A stretch of 59,406 bases of DNA from an uncultured Prevotellaceae bacterium (GCA_900316355.1 ONCQ01000013.1:1-59406), one strand, 5' to 3'. Shown: positions 17,955 to 27,258, numbered from the stretch's first letter. The notes: generated from the sequence alone by a model not told the origin. Numbers and translations: made by a program.

Positions 17955-18948
17955 CATTGTGGCCATCGTCTGCGGTGGCGACAGTTCGGAACACGATGTC
18001 AGCCTGCGCAGTGCGCAGGGCATCTATAGCTTCCTCGACAAAGAACGCTTCGAGGTGTTCATCGTTGAACTCAACGGCCTCGTGTGGGAAGCTCACCTCG
18101 AGGGCGACAAGCGCGTGCAGGTCAGCCGCGAGGATTTCTCCTTTAAGGTGGGCCGTCGCACGGTGAAGCCCGACTTCGCCTACATCACCATTCACGGCAC
18201 CCCCGGCGAGAATGGCCTGCTGCAGGGCTACTTCGACCTGATACATATGCCGTACTCCACCAGCGGCGTGCTCGTGGAGGCCATGACCTTCAACAAGTTC
18301 ACGCTGAACCAGTACTTGAAAGGTTTCGGCGTCAGCGTCTCCGAGAGCCTTGTGGTGCGACAGGGCAATGAGGACCTGGTGACTGACGATGAGATCATCA
18401 ACCACATCGGCTTGCCCTGCTTCGTGAAGCCCAACGCTGGCGGCAGCAGTTTCGGCGTGACCAAGGTGAAGACACTGGAACAGCTGCGCCCCGCCATCCG
18501 TTTGGCGATGGAGGAGAGCGACGAGGTGATGGTGGAGGCTTTCATGCCTGGCACAGAGCTTACCTGCGGCTGCTACAAGGTGGCCGGCAAAGAGGTCATC
18601 TTCCCCGTCACGGAGGTGGTGACGCACAACGAGTTCTTCGACTACGACGCCAAGTACAACGGCTCTGTCGATGAGATTACCCCAGCCCGCATCAGCGATG
18701 AGCTCAGCGAGCGTGTGCAGGCTCTCACCAGTGCCATCTATGATATCCTCGGTTGCTCCGGCATCATCCGCGTGGACTATATCGTCACGAAGGTGACCGA
18801 AGACGGCCGCGAGCGTGAGCGCATCAACATGCTGGAAATTAATACGACGCCCGGCATGACAGCCACCAGCTTTATCCCCCAGCAGGTGCGCGCCGCGAAA
18901 CTCGACATCAAGGATGTGCTGACAGAGATTATTGAAGATAAATTATGA
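17881..18948 (+). CDS. ddl: D-alanine--D-alanine ligase
   Basis: The 355-residue ATP-grasp ligase makes the D-Ala-D-Ala terminus of peptidoglycan. VAIVCGGDSSEHDVSLRSA begins the catalytic fold; HGTPGENGLLQGYFD, CFVKPNAGGSSFGVTKV, the ATP loop region and LEINTTPGMT (Mg ligands) follow. About 24 residues before VAIVCGG are unusual: TTPLPTREGRGGGSP is encoded by a REP-like element inserted into or fused to the N-terminus. The ATG at 17881 is the only good start before the conserved core. The gene overlaps the acyltransferase gene by 4 bp. Confidence 0.94.
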   Translation: MEKDTISQIQTTPLPTREGRGGGSPIVAIVCGGDSSEHDVSLRSAQGIYSFLDKERFEVFIVELNGLVWEAHLEGDKRVQVSREDFSFKVGRRTVKPDFAYITIHGTPGENGLLQGYFDLIHMPYSTSGVLVEAMTFNKFTLNQYLKGFGVSVSESLVVRQGNEDLVTDDEIINHIGLPCFVKPNAGGSSFGVTKVKTLEQLRPAIRLAMEESDEVMVEAFMPGTELTCGCYKVAGKEVIFPVTEVVTHNEFFDYDAKYNGSVDEITPARISDELSERVQALTSAIYDILGCSGIIRVDYIVTKVTEDGRERERINMLEINTTPGMTATSFIPQQVRAAKLDIKDVLTEIIEDKL

Positions 18949-20126
18949 CTGAGTCTTTTGATTCTATACGCCCCTATAACGACGACGAGGTGCGGGAGGC
19001 CATAGACAGCCTGCTCCACGACCGTCAGTTCTCGCATCTCCTGAAAGGGATGGTGCCCTTCTTGCCGGTGGCCGTGAGTCGCGGCATCCTGCGCCTGGCT
19101 ACCATCGGCATCCGCTCTACTCTCGGCTTCCAGTTGCGCTTCATGAAACCCATCGTGAAGCTCATCCTGCGCCGTTGCTCCACAGGACATTCCTTCGTGC
19201 ATGACGGCATCGCTCCCGGCCCGGAGCGCTACACCTTCATCAGCAACCACCGCGACATCGTGCTGGACAGCGCCATCTTGGACCTGATGCTCCACGACGC
19301 GCATTTCCCCACGACCTGCGAGATAGCCATTGGTGACAACCTGCTCATCTATCCCTGGATACGCACGTTGGTGCGCCTGAACAAAGCGTTCATCGTGCAG
19401 CGTTCGCTATCGATGCGTGAGATGCTGAAAGCCTCGCAGACGATGAGCCAATACATGCACTATGCCATCAACGAGAAGCACGAGAATATCTGGATTGCAC
19501 AGCGTGAGGGACGTGCCAAGGATTCGAGCGACCAGACACAGACGTCCCTGCTCAAGATGCTGGCTATCGGCGCTGAGGACACCGCCAGTGCCATCCAGCG
19601 CCTCAAGGAACTGCACATTGTGCCCCTCACCATCAGCTATGAGTACGACACCTGTGACTACCTCAAGGCGCAGGAGTTCCAGTTGAAGCGCGACAATCCC
19701 GCGTGGAAGAAGTCGAAGCAGGATGACCTCACCAACATGCGCACAGGCATCTTCGGGCAAAAGGGGCATGTGCACTATCAGACCGGGCGCCCCGTGAACG
19801 AATGGATTGATGCGCTGGCCGACCTGCCCGAGAAGGAGTTCTTCCTGGAGCTGACGCAGCGGATGGACCACGAGATACACCATTCCTACCAACTCTATGC
19901 CGGCAACTACGTGGCTGCAGACCTGCTGGCAGGTACTGACGAGGGCCACTACACGCCTGCCGAGAAGGTCACCTTCGAGAACTATCTCCAGAAGCGCGTG
20001 GACCTGGCTGCTAAAGGGCTGCAAGACGCTGGCGTCACCCCCGACACCGACTTCCTGCGCGAGCGCATCCTCACGATGTACGCAAATCCGGTAAAGAATA
20101 AGGTGAGAGGGCGAAGTGAGGGATAA
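18945..20126 (+). CDS. Glycerol-3-phosphate/1-acylglycerol-3-phosphate acyltransferase family protein
   Basis: The 393-residue protein contains the acyltransferase core FISNHRDIVLDSA (about 100-112), followed by a substrate block IWIAQREGRAKDS and a helical C-terminal half not found in short PlsC enzymes. The His and Asp of the catalytic motif are separated by five residues instead of the canonical four, although an alternative Asp sits two residues after the His. It probably transfers acyl chains in phospholipid or lipid synthesis at the inner membrane. It overlaps ddl by 4 bp (ATGA), so is translationally coupled to it. Confidence 0.8.
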   Translation: MTESFDSIRPYNDDEVREAIDSLLHDRQFSHLLKGMVPFLPVAVSRGILRLATIGIRSTLGFQLRFMKPIVKLILRRCSTGHSFVHDGIAPGPERYTFISNHRDIVLDSAILDLMLHDAHFPTTCEIAIGDNLLIYPWIRTLVRLNKAFIVQRSLSMREMLKASQTMSQYMHYAINEKHENIWIAQREGRAKDSSDQTQTSLLKMLAIGAEDTASAIQRLKELHIVPLTISYEYDTCDYLKAQEFQLKRDNPAWKKSKQDDLTNMRTGIFGQKGHVHYQTGRPVNEWIDALADLPEKEFFLELTQRMDHEIHHSYQLYAGNYVAADLLAGTDEGHYTPAEKVTFENYLQKRVDLAAKGLQDAGVTPDTDFLRERILTMYANPVKNKVRGRSEG

Positions 20127-20208
20127 GGTTAAAGTGAAGGCTGAGAGTTTTCGATAAAAAGAATAATGATAAATATAAGAGGTAATAGGAATCAGAAGAG
20201 TTGGCGAC

Positions 20209-20214
20209 AGGAGG
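20209..20214 (+). promoter_or_regulatory. Canonical Shine-Dalgarno AGGAGG of the NigD-like gene
   Basis: AGGAGG ends five bases before ATG 20220 and selects this start over the in-frame ATG at 20166. It has the same spacing as the site before the PASTA gene. Confidence 0.6.
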
Positions 20215-20219
20215 CTTCC

Positions 20220-20909
20220 ATGTCCCATGGGGCTTCGTGGGCTCAACATTTATCGTTTATCATTTATCGTATATCATTTATCATTTGTATATTCTCTTTT
20301 CTCTCCCTAACCGCCTGCTCCAGCGACTCGGAAGATTCCGAGGACTCCTTTCCCCCGCTCATCACGGAGATGGCACTCATCAAGGTGGGAGAGACCACTA
20401 ACGACGTGACGCTCTACACCGACGGTGGCAAGCAATACCGCGTCCTCAGCGAGCTGCAGGGCATGAAACCGCACGCCTGGGGACGATGCCTCTGCGGCTA
20501 TGTCCTGAAGGAGGAGGGAGCCGTCGAGGTGAGGACCTTGCAGAACGTCGCCGTGCTGCCCAACAGCGGTAAGGTGTCCCCGGTCATGCATGACCCAGTG
20601 GGCGTGGTGAGCGCCTGGATGGGTGGCGGCTTCGTGAACATGCATCTGAAGAAAAAGACGAAAGGGGCTGACCACAACTGGGGCTTCATCCTCGATAACA
20701 CCTACGCGAATACAGCCGGCGGCACCACCTATGAAGTGTCGCTCTATCACGACCAGAAAGACGACCCGACAGCATACAGCACTGATGTCTATTTTAGCAT
20801 CCCGGAAGACGCCCTCTCCAAGACACGGGTGCAGGGCGACAGCGTGCGGCTGTCCATTATCACTTTTGAACCACAACTCTATCATTGGCATTTTGCCCTA
20901 ACATACTGA
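20220..20909 (+). CDS. NigD-like outer-membrane lipoprotein
   Basis: The 229-residue protein has a signal peptide ending in a lipobox (SLTAC), then a Ser/Asp/Glu-rich linker (SSDSEDSEDS) and two beta-rich halves resembling NigD-like proteins of Bacteroidales. It ends STDVYFSIPEDAL ... SVRLSIITFEP, the usual NigD C-terminal block. The hydrophobic signal segment is encoded by a low-complexity ATCATTTATC-type repeat. The function of the family is unknown; some members lie in bacteriocin operons. It follows the acyltransferase gene by about 90 bp and precedes the first glycosyltransferase gene by 4 bp. Confidence 0.65.
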   Translation: MSHGASWAQHLSFIIYRISFIICIFSFLSLTACSSDSEDSEDSFPPLITEMALIKVGETTNDVTLYTDGGKQYRVLSELQGMKPHAWGRCLCGYVLKEEGAVEVRTLQNVAVLPNSGKVSPVMHDPVGVVSAWMGGGFVNMHLKKKTKGADHNWGFILDNTYANTAGGTTYEVSLYHDQKDDPTAYSTDVYFSIPEDALSKTRVQGDSVRLSIITFEPQLYHWHFALTY

Positions 20910-20913
20910 TGAT

Positions 20914-22059
20914 ATGGCACATAAACACCTTCACATTGGCTACGACGCTAAGCGTGCAGCAGAGAACAGGACCGGCTTAGGCAACTACAGCCGCTTCGTC
21001 ATTCGCGGCCTCGCACAGTGGGCACCCAACCTGCGCCTCTACCTCTTCACGCCCAATGCCAACAAGACCAAGGCTTTTTCAGGCATTGACAAACTGGCTG
21101 CCGTCACCTTGCGCTATCCCAAAGGCTTCTTCTGGCCACGCTTCCGTGCGCTGTGGCGCCAGTGTGGCGTTGCTGCAGACGCTGCTAAAAAGAAGGTGAA
21201 GCTCTATCACGGTCTCACGGGTGAGCTGCCCTTGGGCCTCCATCACAAAGGCATCAAAAGCGTGGTCACCATCCACGATCTCATCTTCCTGCGCTACCCC
21301 CGCTACTATCATCTCATCGATCGCTGGATCTACCATTGGAAGTTCCGCTCGGCTTGCCGCCGTGCCGACCGCATCATCGCCGTGAGCGAGTGCACGAAGC
21401 GCGAGATTATGCATTATTTCGGTACGCGCGAGGATAAGATTTCCGTCATCTATCAGGGCTGCGACGAGCAGTTCGCACAGCCCGTAGCAGAGAACCACAA
21501 GGAGATGGCACGCCGTCGCTACCGTCTGCCCGAGCGTTTCATCCTCTACGTCGGGAGCATCGAGGAGCGCAAGAACCTGCTCCTCTTGGTGGAAGCCCTC
21601 CGCCAGCTCCCCGACCAGGATATCAGCGTCATTGCCCTCGGCCATCAGACTGACTATGCCAAGAAGGTACGCAGCTATGTGAAGAAGTACGACCTCGGTC
21701 GTCGCGTCCATATCATCAGCGGTGTGCCCTTCGCCGACCTTCCCGTCTTCTACCAGCTCGCGCAGGTCTTCGTCTATCCCTCCCGCTTCGAGGGCTTCGG
21801 CATCCCCATGCTCGAAGCCATCACCAGCGGCACACCTGCCATCGGCTGCACGGGCTCCAGTCTGGAGGAGGCCGGCGGTCCCTCCAGCCTCTATGTCTCG
21901 CCCGATGACCCCGCAGCCCTCGCCGACGCCATCCAGCGTGTCCTCACCGATGTGGACCTGCGCGCTAAGATGATTGCCGATGGCCGCGCCTACGCCCAGC
22001 GCTTCGATGCCGAGCAGCTGACGATGCAGATGCTCCAACTCTACTCATCTGTACTATAA
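20914..22059 (+). CDS. GT4 family glycosyltransferase
   Basis: The 381-residue GT-B enzyme starts with IGYDAKRAAENRTGLGNYSR, a glycine-rich acceptor loop typical of mannosyltransferase-like GT4 proteins. The C-terminal nucleotide-sugar site carries the EX7E motif in FEGFGIPMLEA (E293 and E301). VGSIEERKNLLLLVEA marks the start of the donor domain. No membrane segment is present. It is the first of four closely spaced plus-strand glycosyltransferase genes. The donor sugar is unknown, but GDP-mannose from manC is plausible. Confidence 0.9.
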   Translation: MAHKHLHIGYDAKRAAENRTGLGNYSRFVIRGLAQWAPNLRLYLFTPNANKTKAFSGIDKLAAVTLRYPKGFFWPRFRALWRQCGVAADAAKKKVKLYHGLTGELPLGLHHKGIKSVVTIHDLIFLRYPRYYHLIDRWIYHWKFRSACRRADRIIAVSECTKREIMHYFGTREDKISVIYQGCDEQFAQPVAENHKEMARRRYRLPERFILYVGSIEERKNLLLLVEALRQLPDQDISVIALGHQTDYAKKVRSYVKKYDLGRRVHIISGVPFADLPVFYQLAQVFVYPSRFEGFGIPMLEAITSGTPAIGCTGSSLEEAGGPSSLYVSPDDPAALADAIQRVLTDVDLRAKMIADGRAYAQRFDAEQLTMQMLQLYSSVL

Positions 22060-22087
22060 ACAAATCTCACTATTCCAAAGCTTTCCT

Positions 22088-22840
22088 ATGGCAAAGATTT
22101 CCGTCGTCATCAACACCTACAACGCCGAGCGCCACTTAGAAGCTGTACTGCAATCCGTAAGCGGCTTCGACGAGGTCGTGGTGTGCGACATGGAAAGCAC
22201 CGACTCGACACTGGACATCGCCCGCCGCCACGGTTGCCGCATCGTCACGTTCCCACGTGGCGAACACCGCATCGTGGAGCCCGCACGCCAGTTCGCCATT
22301 GAGCACGCCTCGCATCCCTGGGTGCTGCTCGTGGATGCCGATGAGTTGGTGTCACCCGCCCTGTGCGAGGCCCTTTATGCCCACAGCAACCGTGAAGATG
22401 CCGCTGCTGGTCTCTTCATCCCTCGCAAGAACTATTTCATGGGACGCTTCATGCACTGCCACTACCCCGACTACCTCCTCCGCTTCTTCAAGCGCGATGC
22501 AGTGACCTGGCCGCCCTATGTACACGCCGTGCCGCAAATCGCAGGCAACACCGAACGCCTGCCCGCAGCACGCAAGGAGCTGGCCTTTGAGCACCTGGCC
22601 AACGACAGCGTCAGCGACATCCTGCGCAAGACTGACTCCTACACCGACTATGAGCTGCTGAAGAAACAGGGCAAGCACTATGGCCCGCTGGCCTATGTCT
22701 GGCGCCCCTTCTTCCGGTGGTTCAAGGCATACATTCTCAAAGGCGGCTGCCGCGATGGCCTTCCCGGCTTCATCAAAGCCTGCCTCGAAGGGTACTACCA
22801 ACTAATCATGCTCTCCAAAATGGCAGAGCAACGCACCTAA
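22088..22840 (+). CDS. GT2 family glycosyltransferase, WaaE/KdtX type
   Basis: The 250-residue GT-A enzyme begins ISVVINTYNAERHLEAVLQSV and has MESTDSTLDIARRHGC plus the metal-binding motif DADE at 83-86. The pattern and length resemble the beta-glucosyltransferase WaaE/KdtX family acting on lipopolysaccharide core. The late PALCEALYAH and the Arg/Tyr/Phe-rich C-terminus suit peripheral membrane association. It lies 28 bp after the GT4 gene and 4 bp before the next one. Acceptor and linkage are inferred only from the family. Confidence 0.87.
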   Translation: MAKISVVINTYNAERHLEAVLQSVSGFDEVVVCDMESTDSTLDIARRHGCRIVTFPRGEHRIVEPARQFAIEHASHPWVLLVDADELVSPALCEALYAHSNREDAAAGLFIPRKNYFMGRFMHCHYPDYLLRFFKRDAVTWPPYVHAVPQIAGNTERLPAARKELAFEHLANDSVSDILRKTDSYTDYELLKKQGKHYGPLAYVWRPFFRWFKAYILKGGCRDGLPGFIKACLEGYYQLIMLSKMAEQRT

Positions 22841-22844
22841 AAAA

Positions 22845-24062
22845 ATGAACGAATCGCAATCCTTACCACGTGAAAAGCTACGTATCCTCTTTGTCATCAG
22901 TCGTTTTCTGGACGGTGGCATAGACACCGTGTTGGTGGAATTGCTGAAGAATCTGGTGCGCAATTCCTCGACGCTGCACGGCACACTGGTTATCACGCAT
23001 AAGATGGCCGGGAAAGAAGTCTTCCTTGACCAGATTCCACCCGACGTGGATATTCACTACATGGTGAGCGAGCGCTGGCTGCTGTGGTACAAGCGCCGCA
23101 AGCTGGACGGGCACCGCAATCACCTGCTCTCGCTGCTGGACGAGGTGTTCCTGAACCCCATCCGCAATTATCGGCAGCGCCGTCGCTTCCGCCGTTTTCA
23201 GCAAAACGTGGACGTGGTCATCGACATCGACTCACGCGCCCATTCCATGATTGACTGGTCGCTGCTGACGCTGAACATCGCCTACTTCCACTTCAGTTTC
23301 CAGCACCTACTCGACACGCATCCGCACTATATGCGCCGGACCGCCAAAGGCTTGGCGCACTACGACTATGTCGTTTCCATCTCCAAGGAAATGGCACTGG
23401 AGGGCGCACGCCTGTTCCCGTGGCTGCGGGATAAGCTGGTGACCATCTACAATGCCGTGCGCCGCGACCACCTGCTTCGCCGGGCATCCGAGGAGGTGAC
23501 TCATCCCCTTTGGTACCGCCTCTCCCATGAGGGTTTCATGCTGGCCGTAGAGCGTCTGGAAGAGAGCCAGAAGGACCTCACCACGCTGATTGAAGCCTAT
23601 GCCGTGCTCACGCACAAAATGTCCTATGTCCCCCACCTCGTCGTTCTAGGAGAAGGCAAGGACCGAGAGACGCTGCAGAGCCTCATCGACCAGCGCGGCC
23701 TCACGGAGCACGTGCATCTGCTGGGCTTCACGCAGAATCCCTACCCATGGATGAAGCAGGCACAGCTGATGGTGCACAGCTCCAAGTTCGAGGGCCTTCC
23801 CACGGTGCTCATCGAAGCCCTGATGCTGGGCAAGCAGATCATCGCCAGCGACTGCCCCACGGGGCCTCGCGAGATCCTCGCCGACGGCAAGGCCGGCATC
23901 CTTGTGCCCGTCGGCGATGTCCAAGCGCTGGCAGATGCCATGCACGCCGTCCTCACCGACGTAGCCCTACAGGAACGTCTGCGCGAGGGCGTTAGCAACC
24001 AGACCATGCTGTTCCAGCCACGCGAGAACATCCTGAAGCTGATGGAACTATTAGGCGAATAG
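22845..24062 (+). CDS. GT4 family glycosyltransferase
   Basis: The 405-residue GT-B protein begins with a charged segment and LRILFVISRFLDGGIDTVLVELLKNL, a glycine-containing acceptor loop. The donor-domain EX7E motif is FEGLPTVLIEA (E316 and E324), followed by SDCPTGPREIL. It resembles the sugar transferases of LPS and capsule clusters in Bacteroidetes. Its Arg/His-rich middle (about 75-120) may favour membrane contact. It is separated from its neighbours by 4 and 13 bp, so it is part of the four-gene operon. Confidence 0.9.
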   Translation: MNESQSLPREKLRILFVISRFLDGGIDTVLVELLKNLVRNSSTLHGTLVITHKMAGKEVFLDQIPPDVDIHYMVSERWLLWYKRRKLDGHRNHLLSLLDEVFLNPIRNYRQRRRFRRFQQNVDVVIDIDSRAHSMIDWSLLTLNIAYFHFSFQHLLDTHPHYMRRTAKGLAHYDYVVSISKEMALEGARLFPWLRDKLVTIYNAVRRDHLLRRASEEVTHPLWYRLSHEGFMLAVERLEESQKDLTTLIEAYAVLTHKMSYVPHLVVLGEGKDRETLQSLIDQRGLTEHVHLLGFTQNPYPWMKQAQLMVHSSKFEGLPTVLIEALMLGKQIIASDCPTGPREILADGKAGILVPVGDVQALADAMHAVLTDVALQERLREGVSNQTMLFQPRENILKLMELLGE

Positions 24063-24075
24063 CACACCCGAAGAA

Positions 24076-25005
24076 ATGAAAGTCAGCGTCATCATCCCCA
24101 ACTTCAACCACGCCCCCTACCTGCGGGAGCGCATCGACAGCGTCCTGTCACAGACGCTGACAGACTTGGAAGTGTTCCTGCTCGACGACTGCTCCACCGA
24201 TGACAGTCGCGCCGTCATGGAGGAGTATCGCCACGACCCTCGCGTGCGACAGATCATCTTCAACGAGCACAACTCCGGCAACACCTTCCTGCAATGGCAG
24301 CGCGGCTTCGCACTTGCACAGGGCGAATACCTCTGGGTGGCAGAGAGCGACGATGCCGCAGAGCCCAACTTCCTGGAGACACTCGTCGGCGAGCTCGACC
24401 GCAACCCGCAGGCCGTCCTCGCCTACTCCCACTCGCGGATGGTTGGCAGCCAAGGCGAACCGTTGGACTTCACCTGGCACCCCAAAGGCAGTTCCGGCAA
24501 AATCCTCACCTACGACGGTCCCTGGTTCAACCGCCACCGCATGATTGTGCAGAACAATGTCTATAACGCCAGCATGGTCGTCTTCCGCAAGAGCTCCCTC
24601 GCCGCCATCCCCGCCGACTACCAGCAGTACCGCTACTGCGGCGACTGGCTCTTCTGGGTCGGTGTCTGCGAGCAGGGCCAAGTCATCGAGGTCTGCCGCG
24701 TCCTCAACCGCTACCGCCAGCACCCGCAGAAGGTCACTGCCAACTCACAGCTCGACGGCCGCAAGTGGCGCGACATCGGTGGCATTTTGCGCCATTTCAT
24801 CACGCTGTTCCACCTTACGCCACTGCAGCAACGCTGCCTGCGCGGCCGCTGGACCAAGCGTTTCAACAAGGAGAGTCGCGGCATTCTGGCCACCAGCCCC
24901 GCCCTCCTCGACATCCGCTCCACCTTCCCCGACCTCTACGCCGGCACCTCCCTCGACATCTTCCTCTACGAATTCTGCAAGCCCTTCGGCTTCCTCAAGC
25001 AGTAA
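24076..25005 (+). CDS. GT2 family glycosyltransferase
   Basis: The 309-residue protein has the GT-A start VSVIIPNFNHAPYLRERIDSVLSQ, LLDDCSTDDSR at 36-45 and the metal-binding SDD at 91-93 in WVAESDDAAEP. It continues with an RYCGDWLFWVG acceptor-side block. No membrane span is evident. It closes the plus-strand glycosyltransferase run and is convergent with the next gene across 84 bp without a clear terminator. The sequence is notably GC-rich compared with the convergent block. Confidence 0.88.
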   Translation: MKVSVIIPNFNHAPYLRERIDSVLSQTLTDLEVFLLDDCSTDDSRAVMEEYRHDPRVRQIIFNEHNSGNTFLQWQRGFALAQGEYLWVAESDDAAEPNFLETLVGELDRNPQAVLAYSHSRMVGSQGEPLDFTWHPKGSSGKILTYDGPWFNRHRMIVQNNVYNASMVVFRKSSLAAIPADYQQYRYCGDWLFWVGVCEQGQVIEVCRVLNRYRQHPQKVTANSQLDGRKWRDIGGILRHFITLFHLTPLQQRCLRGRWTKRFNKESRGILATSPALLDIRSTFPDLYAGTSLDIFLYEFCKPFGFLKQ

Positions 25006-25089
25006 GATGATGCGCTGACGAAGTCCGTGAATCGACCGATTCCCCATACGGCATCTACCACCACCTCTTAGCGAAGCCGGCGGTTCTCC

Positions 25090-25884
25090 TCAGCGTTCGA
25101 GAAGATGGATGAGGCGAATGGCTGTGTGAATGATTTTCTTGTAGAACTTCTTCTTATTGATGAGACGATTCGCTTCTATGGATAGCGGATGGATGGTGGA
25201 TAAATACGTGAGCGTGGCACTGACAGCGGGAGAGAAATGCTGGGAGAACAGCATCTCGCGTTCTTTGGCCTGCAGCTGGATCATGCTGTTACTTATCCCA
25301 CCCATTTCGAAGTCACATACGACGACGGGAACATACTGGAAGATGTAGCCCTGCAGGGTGAACTCTATCCACTTCGCCCAATCGGCAAAAAGGCGATAGC
25401 GCTCATCATAGGGCGACTGCTGCATCACCTGACGCTTGATGAACATAGCCTGGTGGCAGATGTTGTCTCGGCAGAAGAAGTGGAGAGAGATGTCCTCTGG
25501 CGCTCGCTTACGCTTCTGACGTCCATCGGGAAATACCTGCATCCAATCACCATAGAGGATGTCAGCCTGACGGGGCTGGCTGAACACCCGTTCCAGTACG
25601 GTGGGAGCGTGGAAGGTGTCGCCGGAGTTCATAAAGACAAGGTAATCTCCAGTAGCATGCTGCAGGGCCTTGTTCATTGCATTGTAAGGCCCCTTGTCCG
25701 GCTCGCTGCACCAGTAGGCAATCTCCGCCTGATGTGCCTCGATGAAATCCTTGTCGCCATCGGTGCTGCCGCCGTCTATGACAATCCACTCCCAGTCCTT
25801 ATAGGTTTGGGCCACGATGCTCTGAAAGGTCTTCTGCAACCCTTCGAGATGATTCCGATTGACGGTGATGACAGATATCTTCAT
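25090..25884 (-). CDS. GT2 family glycosyltransferase
   Basis: The 264-residue GT-A enzyme begins ISVITVNRNHLEGLQKTFQSIVAQTY. IDGGSTDGDKDFI is at 37-49, the EPDKGPYNAMNKAL helix at 61-74 and NSGD, the DXD equivalent, at 86-89. This layout is typical of small Bacteroidetes glycosyltransferases that add GlcNAc, galactose or similar residues. It is the last gene of the minus-strand glycan operon starting at 32524. Confidence 0.9.
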   Translation of the reverse strand: MKISVITVNRNHLEGLQKTFQSIVAQTYKDWEWIVIDGGSTDGDKDFIEAHQAEIAYWCSEPDKGPYNAMNKALQHATGDYLVFMNSGDTFHAPTVLERVFSQPRQADILYGDWMQVFPDGRQKRKRAPEDISLHFFCRDNICHQAMFIKRQVMQQSPYDERYRLFADWAKWIEFTLQGYIFQYVPVVVCDFEMGGISNSMIQLQAKEREMLFSQHFSPAVSATLTYLSTIHPLSIEANRLINKKKFYKKIIHTAIRLIHLLER

Positions 25885-25908
25885 AGATGACAGAGGAATG
25901 ATTATGGA

Positions 25909-27258
25909 TTAAATGCTTCTATCTTGCCTTTTCATTTTGCGATGAACGAGCGGACAATATCCCCCCTCCAATACTTCGGGGTGCTGTTTAATGTAAAGAT
26001 TCGTGAAGAAAGACGAAGATGGATTCTTACCTTGCTTCCATCCTTCATTGAGATAATGCGCAGCTGGTGCCATTCCAGATGCCATAGAGCCAGAGTAATG
26101 GACCAGATACCATTTTCTGTTAAAGTGCGAGCTGAGAAGAACTATCATAAAGTTCTTCAGTACCTGCCATCTCAGCGAGCATAGTTGTTGGATAAAAAAA
26201 AGAATTTCAGGAAGATATAGGGCGTATGCCAATGAAGAGGCTGCAGAAGGGGGAACTGGCGAGGGGGTATCATTCCAGCCGTAGGTTTTTGCACTCATGC
26301 GGAGACATTCAACATCGGGATTGGGCTCCTGCTGACACCACTCAATAATCTTATACCGGTTGATCATCCATTCTTTATATCCCTGTTCTATTGTGTGATA
26401 AGCGTTCGCCTGTAGCGTTCTTACATCAAGAGAGATGGTCTTCCGAGGAACCTTATGGGTACTGCCCTCACACGAATAGAGGATACCATTCACCCCGTCG
26501 GCGATGTACTCGTTCATGGTTGGAGTGTTGGGCGCAATGACACAACGTCCCATGGACATGGCATCTAAGAAACTTAGTCCGATGCCTTCATACAATCGTG
26601 GTGCCATATAATAGGCATATTTGCCCATCTCATGGAATACATCCTCTTTCTTCTCAAACCATTGGGTAGAGGTAATCTGTATGTCATGGGACTCCATTTG
26701 GGTCTGTTCACAGCGGAAGCCCGGATCAGGGGCCTGGTGCAGATGGATGTGGTGAATATGTAGGGGGACGGATACTTCCATGAGTGTCTGCAGATTGGGC
26801 TGCTTCCTCCTTTGCCAGAAGAAGGCCCCATCCTCACGACCCCATTCATCAACGGGCTTTGGTTGGGGGAAGTACTGGATGTATTTTGCATCAAAGCCGC
26901 TTGCAGCCAGCTCTTCATGGAGCTTCTTGGAGAAACAGATAATGGTAAAGTTCACATAACCTTTCCAAACCATGGGGTACAACCCTTGTGTAGCAAGGAA
27001 GTGGTCATACATGGGGAAGAATACGCCTCGTTTCCATGTAAAATGTTTCTGCATTTCCTGAACATCTGGCATAATCTGCCAGATGACAAGGACGTCAAAA
27101 TGGGTACCCTGGACATCAACCTTCTCGCCTATCGGCTGATTCTGTGAATCCATATAAAGCTCTGTGACATCAAAAGATGCCTTCAGCTCTTCCAACAGGA
27201 AACTTGACGATTTGGTTTTCTGATGAAAAGAATGCCCTATATATAAAACGGTGTCCAT
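25909..27258 (-). CDS. GT-B glycosyltransferase with C-terminal HYxxxGW-type module
   Basis: The 449-residue protein begins MDTVLYIGHSFHQKTKSSSFLLEEL and carries a donor-domain signature LYEGIGLSFLDAMSMGRCVIAPNTPTMNEYI (about 230-265), so it is a GT1/GT4-like enzyme. The C-terminal part (about 375-440) contains FNRKWYL, AHYLNEGWKQGKNPS and LYIKQHPEV, the WYL/HYLxxGWxxGxxP repeat attached to various surface-glycan glycosyltransferases. Its role is unknown; it could bind the growing glycan or a partner. Gaps to its neighbours are 17 and 24 bp. The coding sequence is AT-richer than the plus-strand genes. Confidence 0.75.
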   Translation of the reverse strand: MDTVLYIGHSFHQKTKSSSFLLEELKASFDVTELYMDSQNQPIGEKVDVQGTHFDVLVIWQIMPDVQEMQKHFTWKRGVFFPMYDHFLATQGLYPMVWKGYVNFTIICFSKKLHEELAASGFDAKYIQYFPQPKPVDEWGREDGAFFWQRRKQPNLQTLMEVSVPLHIHHIHLHQAPDPGFRCEQTQMESHDIQITSTQWFEKKEDVFHEMGKYAYYMAPRLYEGIGLSFLDAMSMGRCVIAPNTPTMNEYIADGVNGILYSCEGSTHKVPRKTISLDVRTLQANAYHTIEQGYKEWMINRYKIIEWCQQEPNPDVECLRMSAKTYGWNDTPSPVPPSAASSLAYALYLPEILFFIQQLCSLRWQVLKNFMIVLLSSHFNRKWYLVHYSGSMASGMAPAAHYLNEGWKQGKNPSSSFFTNLYIKQHPEVLEGGYCPLVHRKMKRQDRSI

